Shown here piece after piece: positions 38,527-46,005 of a stretch of 64,000 bases of DNA. The stretch spans positions 248,001 through 312,000 of the forward strand of contig NZ_CP018097.1 in assembly GCF_001886695.1 (NCBI RefSeq), written 5' to 3'. The stretch's first letter is position 1; each line of letters begins with the position of its first letter. Position numbers and translations under genes: made by a program. The notes beneath the pieces are model-generated. The model made no database searches. It was given only the letters and a program-made list of their open reading frames with translations, and was not told the DNA's origin. The DNA comes from Aurantiacibacter gangjinensis. Its GTDB lineage: Bacteria > Pseudomonadota > Alphaproteobacteria > Sphingomonadales > Sphingomonadaceae.

Positions 38527-39440
38527 AACGGCACCACCGTATAGACCTCGTCCGGCCGCACACCGAGCGAATAGGCCATGCGCAAGGCGATAGCGAGCAC
38601 CACCATGGCCAGCACCAGGCGCAAATGTTCGGGCTTTGCGAATTGCGCGATTCTCGTGCCGAATTGCGCGCCGGTGACCGAGCCGATCAGGAGCAGGCCC
38701 GCCAGCACGATATCGACCGCGCGCGTGGTGAAGGCATGCACCATGGTCACGACGATGGTGATGAAAAGGATGTTAAACAGGCTGGTGCCGACCACGACCT
38801 TGGCGCTCATGCCCAAAATATAGAGCATGGCAGGCACCATCAGGAAGCCGCCGCCCACCCCCATCAGCATGGTGAGAATGCCCACGATCACGCCGAGGAT
38901 CAGCGGGCCTAGCGGGGAGATGTAGAGGGCGGAACGATAGAAGCGCCAGCGATAGGGCAGGCTTGCAATCATGGGATGGTGGCGGCGCTTGGCGGCGCGC
39001 TTGCCGCTACGCGCGAAGCGATCCGGCCACAGCGTTTCCAGCGCCTCGCGCCCCATCAGCCCGCCGATCGTGCCCAGCAGGATGACGTAAAGCACATTGA
39101 TGACGACATCGATCTGGCCGAGGTCGCGCAGCAGGTTGAACAGTCCCGCTCCCAGTAGCGCGCCGATCATGCCGCCTGCCACCGTCACACCGCCCATCTG
39201 ATAGTCGACGCCGTTATTGCGGCTATGCGCGAACACACCCGATACGCTGGCACCCGTCACCTGTGTGGCTGCCGAGGCAGCCGCGACGGTCGGCGGGATG
39301 CCGCTGAAGATCAGCAGCGGCGTCGTGAGAAATCCGCCGCCCACGCCGAACACGCCCGAAAGGATGCCGGTCGCCGCGCCCAGCGCGATGATCAGCAACC
39401 CGTCGACCGCAAGATTGGCGATGGGGAGGTATACGTCCAT
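38523..39440 (-). CDS. TauE/SafE family sulfite or organosulfur exporter
   Basis: This 305-residue multi-helix membrane protein has two related halves with GVFGVGGGFLTTPLLIF near the start and GVGGGFLMVPAMLYILG in the second half, the TauE/SafE glycine signature. The family exports sulfite, sulfoacetate or related anions. It is coupled to the TIGR02186 gene downstream and lies 54 bases after the NfrA-like gene. Confidence 0.92.
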   Translation of the reverse strand: MDVYLPIANLAVDGLLIIALGAATGILSGVFGVGGGFLTTPLLIFSGIPPTVAAASAATQVTGASVSGVFAHSRNNGVDYQMGGVTVAGGMIGALLGAGLFNLLRDLGQIDVVINVLYVILLGTIGGLMGREALETLWPDRFARSGKRAAKRRHHPMIASLPYRWRFYRSALYISPLGPLILGVIVGILTMLMGVGGGFLMVPAMLYILGMSAKVVVGTSLFNILFITIVVTMVHAFTTRAVDIVLAGLLLIGSVTGAQFGTRIAQFAKPEHLRLVLAMVVLAIALRMAYSLGVRPDEVYTVVPL

Positions 39441-39494
39441 GTAGAGCGCCTAACGCAGAGCGCCGCTGGATTGAAGCTGAATGGCGCGTCGCGG

Positions 39495-40634
39495 CTAAAA
39501 ACCTGCCGAGACTGTGAGCGTGGGGCCACTCGCAGGCTCCGCATCGCCTGCAACGCGGAAACGGTAATCGGCGGAAATGCGCGCGCGGGCCTGGCCGATG
39601 GAGATCGTGGCACCTGCCGTCGGCCCGACATCGACGCGGTAGGCATCCTCCTGCGCCCCGCCCCATGCGCCGGCCCCTGCTTCGAGCCGGAAATCGTCGG
39701 AGATCGCCACGGGCCTTGTGATGCGCGCCTGCCCGTCCGCGAAAGCGGTGGCGAAAGCGCCGCTGACATAGCCGCCTTGCAGATAGGCTTCGCCTTCGAA
39801 ACCGGCCGGGAGTGTGACGCGCGGAAGCTCGGTCACGGCATAGGCCGCACCGCGCAGTTCGGTGCCGGCATCGGTTTCGCTCACCCGCGCTTCGGCGGCG
39901 AGGCGCACGGGCACCGATGGTAATGGCCGCGCAGAGAGGCCCAGCGCACCTTCGGTTTCGGAGCCGCCCTGCAATGCGCGGGTGAAGCGGGCATAGGCCA
40001 GCGGTGCATGGCCGCTGCCCGGGGCAAGATGATAGCGCAGCACCGCCCCCGCCTGGCTGCGGCCATAGCTCGGCCTGCCCGATGTAACTGGCGTGGTGGT
40101 ATCGTCGCGCCACAGTGCCCAGGCATCGAAGCCCCAGCGCTTCTCTCGCGTTTCATTGGCAAACCGCTCTGCGGCAGCGGGCGCGAAAGCGACATTCCCG
40201 GCAATCGGCCTTGCATCCTGCCGATAAGGGACGGGTTGCGCCCCTTCCCGGTAACCGCGTTGCAGCAACGCGGCATGGGCCAGCATCATGCGCGCCTGCC
40301 GCATCCCGCCGCGTGCAGGTGCCGTTTGCGCAGGCACGCTGAGATCGAAGCGCCGCTCGAAATCGGGGCGTTCCAAGGGTGTATGCGGATAGATGCCGGG
40401 CACGATGGAAGCGGGGGGCTGCGCTTCGATTGGTGTTTCGGCTTGTCCTGCCGCGATGTTCGCCAGTCGAGGCACTGGCTGCGCAGGCGCCTGCACGGTC
40501 AGGTCGGCGAAGGCCAATGGCAGGGGCCGGTCGAACGGCGCTTCCCACAAAGCCGCGCGCAGCAATATCCATCCGCCCAGCAGCAGCGCCAGCGAGAAAA
40601 GCGGCCAGCCGCGTTGCCGTGCCGTATCCGTCAT
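39495..40634 (-). CDS. Putative outer-membrane barrel partner of the NfrB-like glycosyltransferase
   Basis: This protein of about 379 residues has an N-terminal membrane-spanning or signal segment (about 9-27), a proline-rich linker and a C-terminal half of alternating amphipathic strands ending in phenylalanine (LTVSAGF), as in outer-membrane barrels. The strands resemble the C-terminal domain of NfrA (phage N4 adsorption protein A). It lacks the long TPR region of E. coli NfrA. The ATG at 40634 overlaps the glycosyltransferase stop by four bases; a longer open frame upstream is not the gene. Confidence 0.7.
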   Translation of the reverse strand: MTDTARQRGWPLFSLALLLGGWILLRAALWEAPFDRPLPLAFADLTVQAPAQPVPRLANIAAGQAETPIEAQPPASIVPGIYPHTPLERPDFERRFDLSVPAQTAPARGGMRQARMMLAHAALLQRGYREGAQPVPYRQDARPIAGNVAFAPAAAERFANETREKRWGFDAWALWRDDTTTPVTSGRPSYGRSQAGAVLRYHLAPGSGHAPLAYARFTRALQGGSETEGALGLSARPLPSVPVRLAAEARVSETDAGTELRGAAYAVTELPRVTLPAGFEGEAYLQGGYVSGAFATAFADGQARITRPVAISDDFRLEAGAGAWGGAQEDAYRVDVGPTAGATISIGQARARISADYRFRVAGDAEPASGPTLTVSAGF

Positions 40635-42031
40635 CGCCCGCCTTCCAGCGCCAGCGGACGCACGGGATCGCCTTCGCGCGATGTCTTCTCCCAGACAGGC
40701 GCCGCCCCGCGCAGAGTGCGGCCATAGGCGGCCAGCGCGCGCATGCCTGCCATGATGTTGATGACATTGGTCACGGGGATGCGCACCATCGCCAGCAAGC
40801 CTTGCCGCCAGCCATATTCGGCGCGGGTGAAGGTAAAGCGCATGAAAGCGCGCCAGACGAAACTGGCGAGGTTGATCGCGATCAGCACGAGCAGGAAGGT
40901 GCTCGGTTCCCACGGGCGGTCGAACCCGGCGAGGCCAAGCCCTGCCAGCACCGTGCTCAGGAACAGCAGCGTATAGCCTGTCAGCAATACGATGGCCGCA
41001 AGTGGACCGCGCCTGTCGCGAAGGCGCATCCAGCGTTCCGCCCAGCCTCCGCTCCAGCCCATCCGGTCCCAGCCTTGCAGCGCGATGCCATGCATCCAGC
41101 GCGCCTTTTGGCGCACGGACCGCCGCAGCTGGCCGGGGAAGTAGGATCGCGTGGCAATCAGGCGCCCGTCATCGCTGCGCACGCGCAGGAATTGCGTTTT
41201 GCCGCCAAGCTCCGCAATCTTCAGGCCCAGCTCGTAATCCTCGGTCAGCGAATCCTCGTCGAACGGCACATCGCGACCGGCAGCTTTGGCCAGACGCGCC
41301 AGCATGTCACGATCGAACGCGCAGCCGACGCCTGCCGCCGGAATCGAACGCGCCAGAGCGCCGCGAACGACCATCGCCTTGCCATGCGCCTCCGCAAATT
41401 CCTCGCAATAATGGCTGCCCAACCAGCGGCGGCCGGTTTGCGGCATGGGCAGCACGGGCAATTGCACGAATTGCGAACGCTCTACCGCGCGATCTAGCAA
41501 AGCGAGCGCGGCGGGATCGACCATGTCTTCCGCATCGTGCAACAGCACCATATGCGCGCGAAACCTTTCGCGAAGCTCATCGCGCTCCAGCGCGCGGTAC
41601 AGCGTATTGAGGCAGTCGGCCTTGGTCGTGGGCCCGTCTTCATCGACGATCACGATCCGCACCCGCGCATCGTCTGCCGCGCCTGTGGCTGCCGCTGCCA
41701 GCGTGGCGGCATCGTTGCGATACACACCTACATAGATGCGCAGATCGGCCTGTGGCCATGCGCCCAGCATGTGGACCAGCGTATCGGCGATCACGCTGGA
41801 TTCTTCCCATGCCGGGATGAACACCGCCGCGCGCCCGCCAAGGCGGCGATGGCGCAGATCTGCAGTATGCAGAACAGGCGTTTCCGCCCGCCCTGTCAGC
41901 CGCAACCAGAACCATGCAATGTCGACGGCAAATTCGTCCAGCGCGCCGAGCAGAAAGAACACGCCGGCGAACAGCAGCAATTCGTGCTCGACCAATGCGA
42001 GCCATTCCAGCCACGTCCAGCTATCCAGCAT
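40631..42031 (-). CDS. NfrB-like inner-membrane family 2 glycosyltransferase
   Basis: This 466-residue protein has an N-terminal transmembrane segment, a GT-A domain with VFIPAWEESSVI, HDAEDMVDP (metal-binding acidic motif), TEDYELGLK (general base) and RQKARWMHG, a QxxRW-like motif. Two or more helices follow near 340-420. This matches the NfrB/cellulose-synthase-like group. E. coli NfrB carries an additional C-terminal domain that is missing here. With its partner it probably makes and exports a surface glycan. Confidence 0.85.
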   Translation of the reverse strand: MLDSWTWLEWLALVEHELLLFAGVFFLLGALDEFAVDIAWFWLRLTGRAETPVLHTADLRHRRLGGRAAVFIPAWEESSVIADTLVHMLGAWPQADLRIYVGVYRNDAATLAAAATGAADDARVRIVIVDEDGPTTKADCLNTLYRALERDELRERFRAHMVLLHDAEDMVDPAALALLDRAVERSQFVQLPVLPMPQTGRRWLGSHYCEEFAEAHGKAMVVRGALARSIPAAGVGCAFDRDMLARLAKAAGRDVPFDEDSLTEDYELGLKIAELGGKTQFLRVRSDDGRLIATRSYFPGQLRRSVRQKARWMHGIALQGWDRMGWSGGWAERWMRLRDRRGPLAAIVLLTGYTLLFLSTVLAGLGLAGFDRPWEPSTFLLVLIAINLASFVWRAFMRFTFTRAEYGWRQGLLAMVRIPVTNVINIMAGMRALAAYGRTLRGAAPVWEKTSREGDPVRPLALEGGR

Positions 42032-42168
42032 CCCCGTTCATGCCCCACTACGCAACTGTGCGTATGCGTAGCCGTGCTGGCGCAAAAGGCAATGACGGCT
42101 TGTGATCGACGAATGTCGCGCCGCTGGGGTCTTGCAAATGACCGGCAATTCCACAATGGGACTGCGAC

Positions 42169-43395
42169 ATGGCAAAACCCGGTATTCTCAATCGCACCGT
42201 CGGCAACTTCAAGGCGCTGTTCAAGGCGGACGCTTTCGAAGGCATCTTGCTGATTTCCGTCGCCGTCGTGGCGCTCGTCGTCGCCAATTCGGGCGCGGCA
42301 GGCTCGTATTTCAGCCTGTTCAACGACTATCTCTGGTCGAAGGACGTGTTCTACCTGAACACGCTGCACCTGTGGATCAATGACGGGCTGATGGCGATCT
42401 TCTTCTTCGTCGTCGGGCTGGAAGTGAAGCGCGAACTGGTATGCGGCAATCTGGCCGATCCCAAGGCGCGCACCCTGCCGGTACTGGCCGCGATTGCCGG
42501 TATGGCGGCGCCCATCGGCGTCTTCCTGCTGGTAACCGGCGGCGATCCGCAATTGCTGCCGGGCATGGCGATCCCAGCCGCGACCGACATCGCATTTGCC
42601 ATGGGTATCGTCGGCCTGCTGGGCACGCGCGTGCCGCGCTCCTTGCGACTGTTTCTGCTGACCGTTGCCATCGTCGACGATATCGGCGCGGTGGCGATCA
42701 TCGCGATCTTCTATTCCGATCCCAATGTCATGTGGCTGGGCATTTCGGCCGCCGTGCTGCTGGGCATGATAGCCATGAACCGCTTGGGCATTTCCAGCCT
42801 GGCGCTGTATATCCTGGGCACGCTGATCCTCTGGTATTGCGTGCTCAATTCCGGCGTCCACGCGACCATCGCAGGCGTGCTGGCAGCCTTCACCATCCCG
42901 GTGGTGACCAAGGACGGCACGCAGATGCTGGAAAATGTCGAGCACGCGCTGGTGCCGTGGAGCGCCTATCTCGTCGTGCCGATTTTCGGCTTCGCCAATG
43001 CCGGCGTCAGCCTGGAGGGGCTTGGCCTCGATGCCCTGCTCGATCCGCTGCCGCTGGCCATCGCGTCGGGCCTCGTGATCGGCAAGCAGGTGGGCATCTT
43101 CTCCACCGTGTGGCTGGCCGTGAAGACGGGCATCGTGTCCAAGCCGCCGGGCTGTTCGTGGGTGGAAATCTGGGGCGTCTCGATCCTGACAGGCATCGGC
43201 TTCACCATGAGCCTGTTCATCGGCGAACTGGCCTTCGAAGGATCGAGCGAGACGATGCGCTTCCTGCGGGATGAGGCCAAGATCGGCATCCTTACCGGTT
43301 CGCTGATCTCCGCCGTCATGGGCTATGTCATCCTGCGCCTCACCACCGACCGCCCGGAATCGGCGGTCGATGATCCCAACAGCCCGGTCACATAA
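42169..43395 (+). CDS. nhaA: Na+/H+ antiporter NhaA
   Basis: This 408-residue protein with about 12 transmembrane helices has the conserved WINDGLMAIFFFVVGLEVKRE, the ion-binding paired aspartates in TVAIVDDIGAVAIIA and the PAATDIAFAMG loop. It expels sodium in exchange for protons and supports salt and alkaline tolerance. It is monocistronic with a strong downstream terminator. The organism could be marine or salt-exposed, but this gene is widespread. Confidence 0.97.
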   Translation: MAKPGILNRTVGNFKALFKADAFEGILLISVAVVALVVANSGAAGSYFSLFNDYLWSKDVFYLNTLHLWINDGLMAIFFFVVGLEVKRELVCGNLADPKARTLPVLAAIAGMAAPIGVFLLVTGGDPQLLPGMAIPAATDIAFAMGIVGLLGTRVPRSLRLFLLTVAIVDDIGAVAIIAIFYSDPNVMWLGISAAVLLGMIAMNRLGISSLALYILGTLILWYCVLNSGVHATIAGVLAAFTIPVVTKDGTQMLENVEHALVPWSAYLVVPIFGFANAGVSLEGLGLDALLDPLPLAIASGLVIGKQVGIFSTVWLAVKTGIVSKPPGCSWVEIWGVSILTGIGFTMSLFIGELAFEGSSETMRFLRDEAKIGILTGSLISAVMGYVILRLTTDRPESAVDDPNSPVT

Positions 43396-43410
43396 ATAGC
43401 CGCACCGAAC

Positions 43411-43452
43411 AAAAAGGGGCGCCCGACAGTCTGTGTCGGGCGCCCCTTTTTT
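43411..43452. terminator. Bidirectional intrinsic terminator between nhaA and the DUF3297 gene
   Basis: A strong stem (AAAAAGGGGCGCCCGACA against TGTCGGGCGCCCCTTTTT) is followed by a run of T on both strands. It lies between the two convergent stop codons. Confidence 0.93.
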
Positions 43453-43470
43453 TTATCTGGCAATCAGTCC

Positions 43471-43755
43471 TTAGTCGGCTTTCGCGACCGGGGCGTCCTC
43501 GCCCAGATCTTCGAACCACGCTTCGACCGGGCCGTTCAGCTTGATCGTCAGCGGGCGGCCCTTGCGGTCGACCGTCTTGCCCGCCTGCACCCGCACCCAG
43601 CCTTCGGAGATGCTGTATTCCTCGATATCGGTGCGCTCGCGCCCCTTGAAGCGGATGGCGACGCCGCGTTGCAGAATGTCGGCATCGAAATGCTCGCTGC
43701 GCGGGTCGATCGACAGGTGATCGGGCGGGGTGTCGGTGGTTTTATCGTCGCTCAT
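43471..43755 (-). CDS. DUF3297 family protein
   Basis: This 94-residue cytoplasmic protein contains HLSIDPRSEHFDADIL, RGVAIRFKGRERTDIEEYSISEGW and TIKLNGPVEAWFE, the DUF3297 pattern (a glutathione peroxidase-adjacent family of proteobacteria of unknown function). It is acidic and compact. It converges on nhaA. Confidence 0.88.
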   Translation of the reverse strand: MSDDKTTDTPPDHLSIDPRSEHFDADILQRGVAIRFKGRERTDIEEYSISEGWVRVQAGKTVDRKGRPLTIKLNGPVEAWFEDLGEDAPVAKAD

Positions 43756-43788
43756 AGGGCGATGCCACTAGCGGCCTTGCGGCAAAAA

Positions 43789-44028
43789 TCAATCGGGAGG
43801 CGATTGAAGAAGCGAAGAGCCTGCCGGATCCGCTTCGCCGCCATTGCCACGCGCCCTTTCGATCTCGATCTCCGCCTCGGCATTGTGCTCGAGCGGTGGC
43901 TCTTGGTCCGCACGCTCGTTCGCGGCCTCGTCTTCGGCCAGTTCGGATGCGCGAACAGGCGGCGCATCGGGATCGATCCGAGGCGCGGGCTTACGCTGCT
44001 CGTCACTGCCCGTCTGGTGTTTCGTCAT
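43789..44028 (-). CDS. Small acidic hydrophilic hypothetical protein
   Basis: This 79-residue protein starting MTKHQTGSDEQRKPAPRIDP is rich in Glu, Asp, Ala and Pro with no hydrophobic core. It is probably disordered. The ATG has a fair binding site (GAGGAAAAG), which favours it over a longer start at 44127. It precedes the DUF3297 gene by 33 bases on the same strand. I do not recognise it. Confidence 0.55.
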   Translation of the reverse strand: MTKHQTGSDEQRKPAPRIDPDAPPVRASELAEDEAANERADQEPPLEHNAEAEIEIERARGNGGEADPAGSSLLQSPPD

Positions 44029-44190
44029 GGGACTTTTCCTCGTCGTGGTTACGCCTGCAAAACGGCTCGGCTTGCGGGCCAGTTCCGGCCATGGCTTTCC
44101 ATGCATCACGCGCCTTGCCCTTTTCACCGCCGCGCCTTATGGGCACCGCTTCGTTTCACAGGCCTTGCGCCTGCTGGGATTCGTCGGGCC

Positions 44191-44275
44191 GCGGGCGTGG
44201 CGGAATTGGTAGACGCGCTGGTTTTAGGTACCAGTATCGCAAGATGTGGGGGTTCGAGTCCCTTCGCCCGCACCA
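44191..44275 (+). tRNA. tRNA-Leu (anticodon UAG)
   Basis: An 85-base class II tRNA with acceptor arms GCGGGCG and CGCCCGC and an encoded CCA. The anticodon stem is CTGGT/ACCAG with loop TTTAGGT (anticodon TAG). It has a long variable arm and a T loop GGTTCGAGTCC. It reads CUN leucine codons. It lies 75 bases upstream of tig. Confidence 0.96.
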
Positions 44276-44350
44276 GTTTCGCTGGTCGTATCGTACGGCA
44301 GCACGCTGGTTTCCGACCGGATCGATAAGAGTTTTGAACAAAGGCAAGTC

Positions 44351-45928
44351 ATGCAGATCGTTGAAACCACCAATGAAGGCCTCAAGCGCGCCTACACACT
44401 GACCATTCCCGCCAAGGAGATCGAATCCAAGATCGATGCCGAGGTGAAGAAGGTCGCCCCGCAGGTGCGCATGCCCGGCTTCCGCCCCGGCAAGGTGCCT
44501 GCAAACCTGGTGCGCAAGATGCATGGCGATGCGCTGCACGCCGAAGTGCTGAACACCACTCTGCGCGAATCGGTGGATGGCCTCATCAAGGACAAGTCGC
44601 TGCGCCCGGCCCTGCAGCCCAAGGTCGAGATGACCGAAGGCTACGAACAGGGCAAGGATGCCGAGCTGACGGTCGAAGTCGAAGTGCTGCCCGAAATCGA
44701 GACCCCTTCGATCGACGGGCTGAAGCTGGAAAAGCTGACCGTTCCCGTATCGGACGAGCAGCTGGACGAAGCGCTGGGCCGCCTCGCGGAAAACCAGAAG
44801 AGCTACAAGAAGGCCGCCAAGACCAAGAAGGCTGCCGAAGGCGACCAGCTTATCATCGACTTCACCGGCCGCGTGGACGGCGCGGAATTCGAAGGCGGCA
44901 AGGCCGAAGGCGCGCCGCTGGTGATCGGATCGGGCCAGTTTATCCCCGGCTTCGAAGAGCAGCTGACGGGCGTGAAGACGGGCGATGAGAAAACCATCAC
45001 CGTCACGTTCCCGAAGGATTACCAGGCAGAGCATCTCGCCGGTAAGGAAGCAGAATTCGATATCGTCGTGAAAGAGGTGAAGGTCGAAACCGACACCAAG
45101 ATCGACGACGACTTCGCCAAGGGCCTCGGCCTCGACAGCCTCGATAAGCTGAAAGAGCTGATGAAAGGCCAGATCGAGCAGGAAAGCGCCGGCCTCACCC
45201 GCACGCAGATGAAGCGTCAGCTGCTCGACACGCTGGCTGCCGACCACGATTTCGACGTGCCACCGACCATGGTGGAAGCCGAATTCGACCAGATCTGGAA
45301 CCAGCTGACGCAGGAAGCTGCGAAGGAAGAGGATCCGGATGCGGCGATGAAGGAAATCGAAGCCGAGCGCGACGATTACAAGCGCATTGCGGAGCGCCGC
45401 GTGCGCCTAGGACTTCTGCTGTCCGAGATCGGCCAGGCCAATGGCGTCGAGATCAGCAATCAGGAAATGCAGATGCTGATCCAGCAGGCCGCGCAGCAAT
45501 ATCGCCCGGAAGACCGTGAACGCTTCGTGGAATATGTCCGCAAGGAACCGATGGCACAGGCCCAGCTTCGCGCGCCTTTGTATGAGGACAAGGTCGTCGA
45601 CTTCCTGTTCGACAAGGCCGAAGTGACCGAGCGTGAAGTGACGCGCGAGGAACTGGAAGCCGCGATCGAAGCCGAGGAAGATGCCGAAGCAGCCAAGGCG
45701 AAGAAGCCCGCTGCGAAGAAGAAGGCTCCGGCCAAGAAAAAGGCACCTGCCAAGAAGGCCGACGACGCCAAGCCTTCAGCGAAAAAGGCCCCGGCCAAGA
45801 AGCCTGCGGCAAAGAAGGCTCCGGCGAAAAAGGCCGATGGCGAACCGAAGGCTGCGGCGAAAAAGCCGGCTGCCAAGAAGGCGCCTGCGAAGAAGGCTCC
45901 GGCCAAGAAGCCCGCTGCGAAGAAGTAA
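44351..45928 (+). CDS. tig: Trigger factor with a long lysine/alanine/proline-rich C-terminal tail
   Basis: This 525-residue chaperone has a ribosome-binding domain with GFRPGKVPANLV (the GFRxGK loop), a central FKBP-like isomerase domain (about 150-245) and the C-terminal arm domain. The last 78 residues (about 448-525, bases 45692-45925) are built of repeated AKKP/APAKK units like histone H1 tails and are absent from E. coli Tig. The ATG at 44351 is chosen over an upstream start that would overlap the tRNA. Confidence 0.96.
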   Translation: MQIVETTNEGLKRAYTLTIPAKEIESKIDAEVKKVAPQVRMPGFRPGKVPANLVRKMHGDALHAEVLNTTLRESVDGLIKDKSLRPALQPKVEMTEGYEQGKDAELTVEVEVLPEIETPSIDGLKLEKLTVPVSDEQLDEALGRLAENQKSYKKAAKTKKAAEGDQLIIDFTGRVDGAEFEGGKAEGAPLVIGSGQFIPGFEEQLTGVKTGDEKTITVTFPKDYQAEHLAGKEAEFDIVVKEVKVETDTKIDDDFAKGLGLDSLDKLKELMKGQIEQESAGLTRTQMKRQLLDTLAADHDFDVPPTMVEAEFDQIWNQLTQEAAKEEDPDAAMKEIEAERDDYKRIAERRVRLGLLLSEIGQANGVEISNQEMQMLIQQAAQQYRPEDRERFVEYVRKEPMAQAQLRAPLYEDKVVDFLFDKAEVTEREVTREELEAAIEAEEDAEAAKAKKPAAKKKAPAKKKAPAKKADDAKPSAKKAPAKKPAAKKAPAKKADGEPKAAAKKPAAKKAPAKKAPAKKPAAKK

Positions 45929-45950
45929 GGCTTAGTCGCACCCGCTAAGA

Positions 45951-45990
45951 AAAAGCCCTCCGCAGCGCAGGCCGCGGAGGGCTTTTTCTT
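45951..45990. terminator. Bidirectional intrinsic terminator between tig and a TonB receptor
   Basis: Stem AAAAAGCCCTCCGC against GCGGAGGGCTTTTT with T runs on both strands. It lies between the convergent stops of tig and the receptor gene ending at 46006. Confidence 0.92.
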
Positions 45991-46005
45991 GATATGGCTG
46001 CTGCG

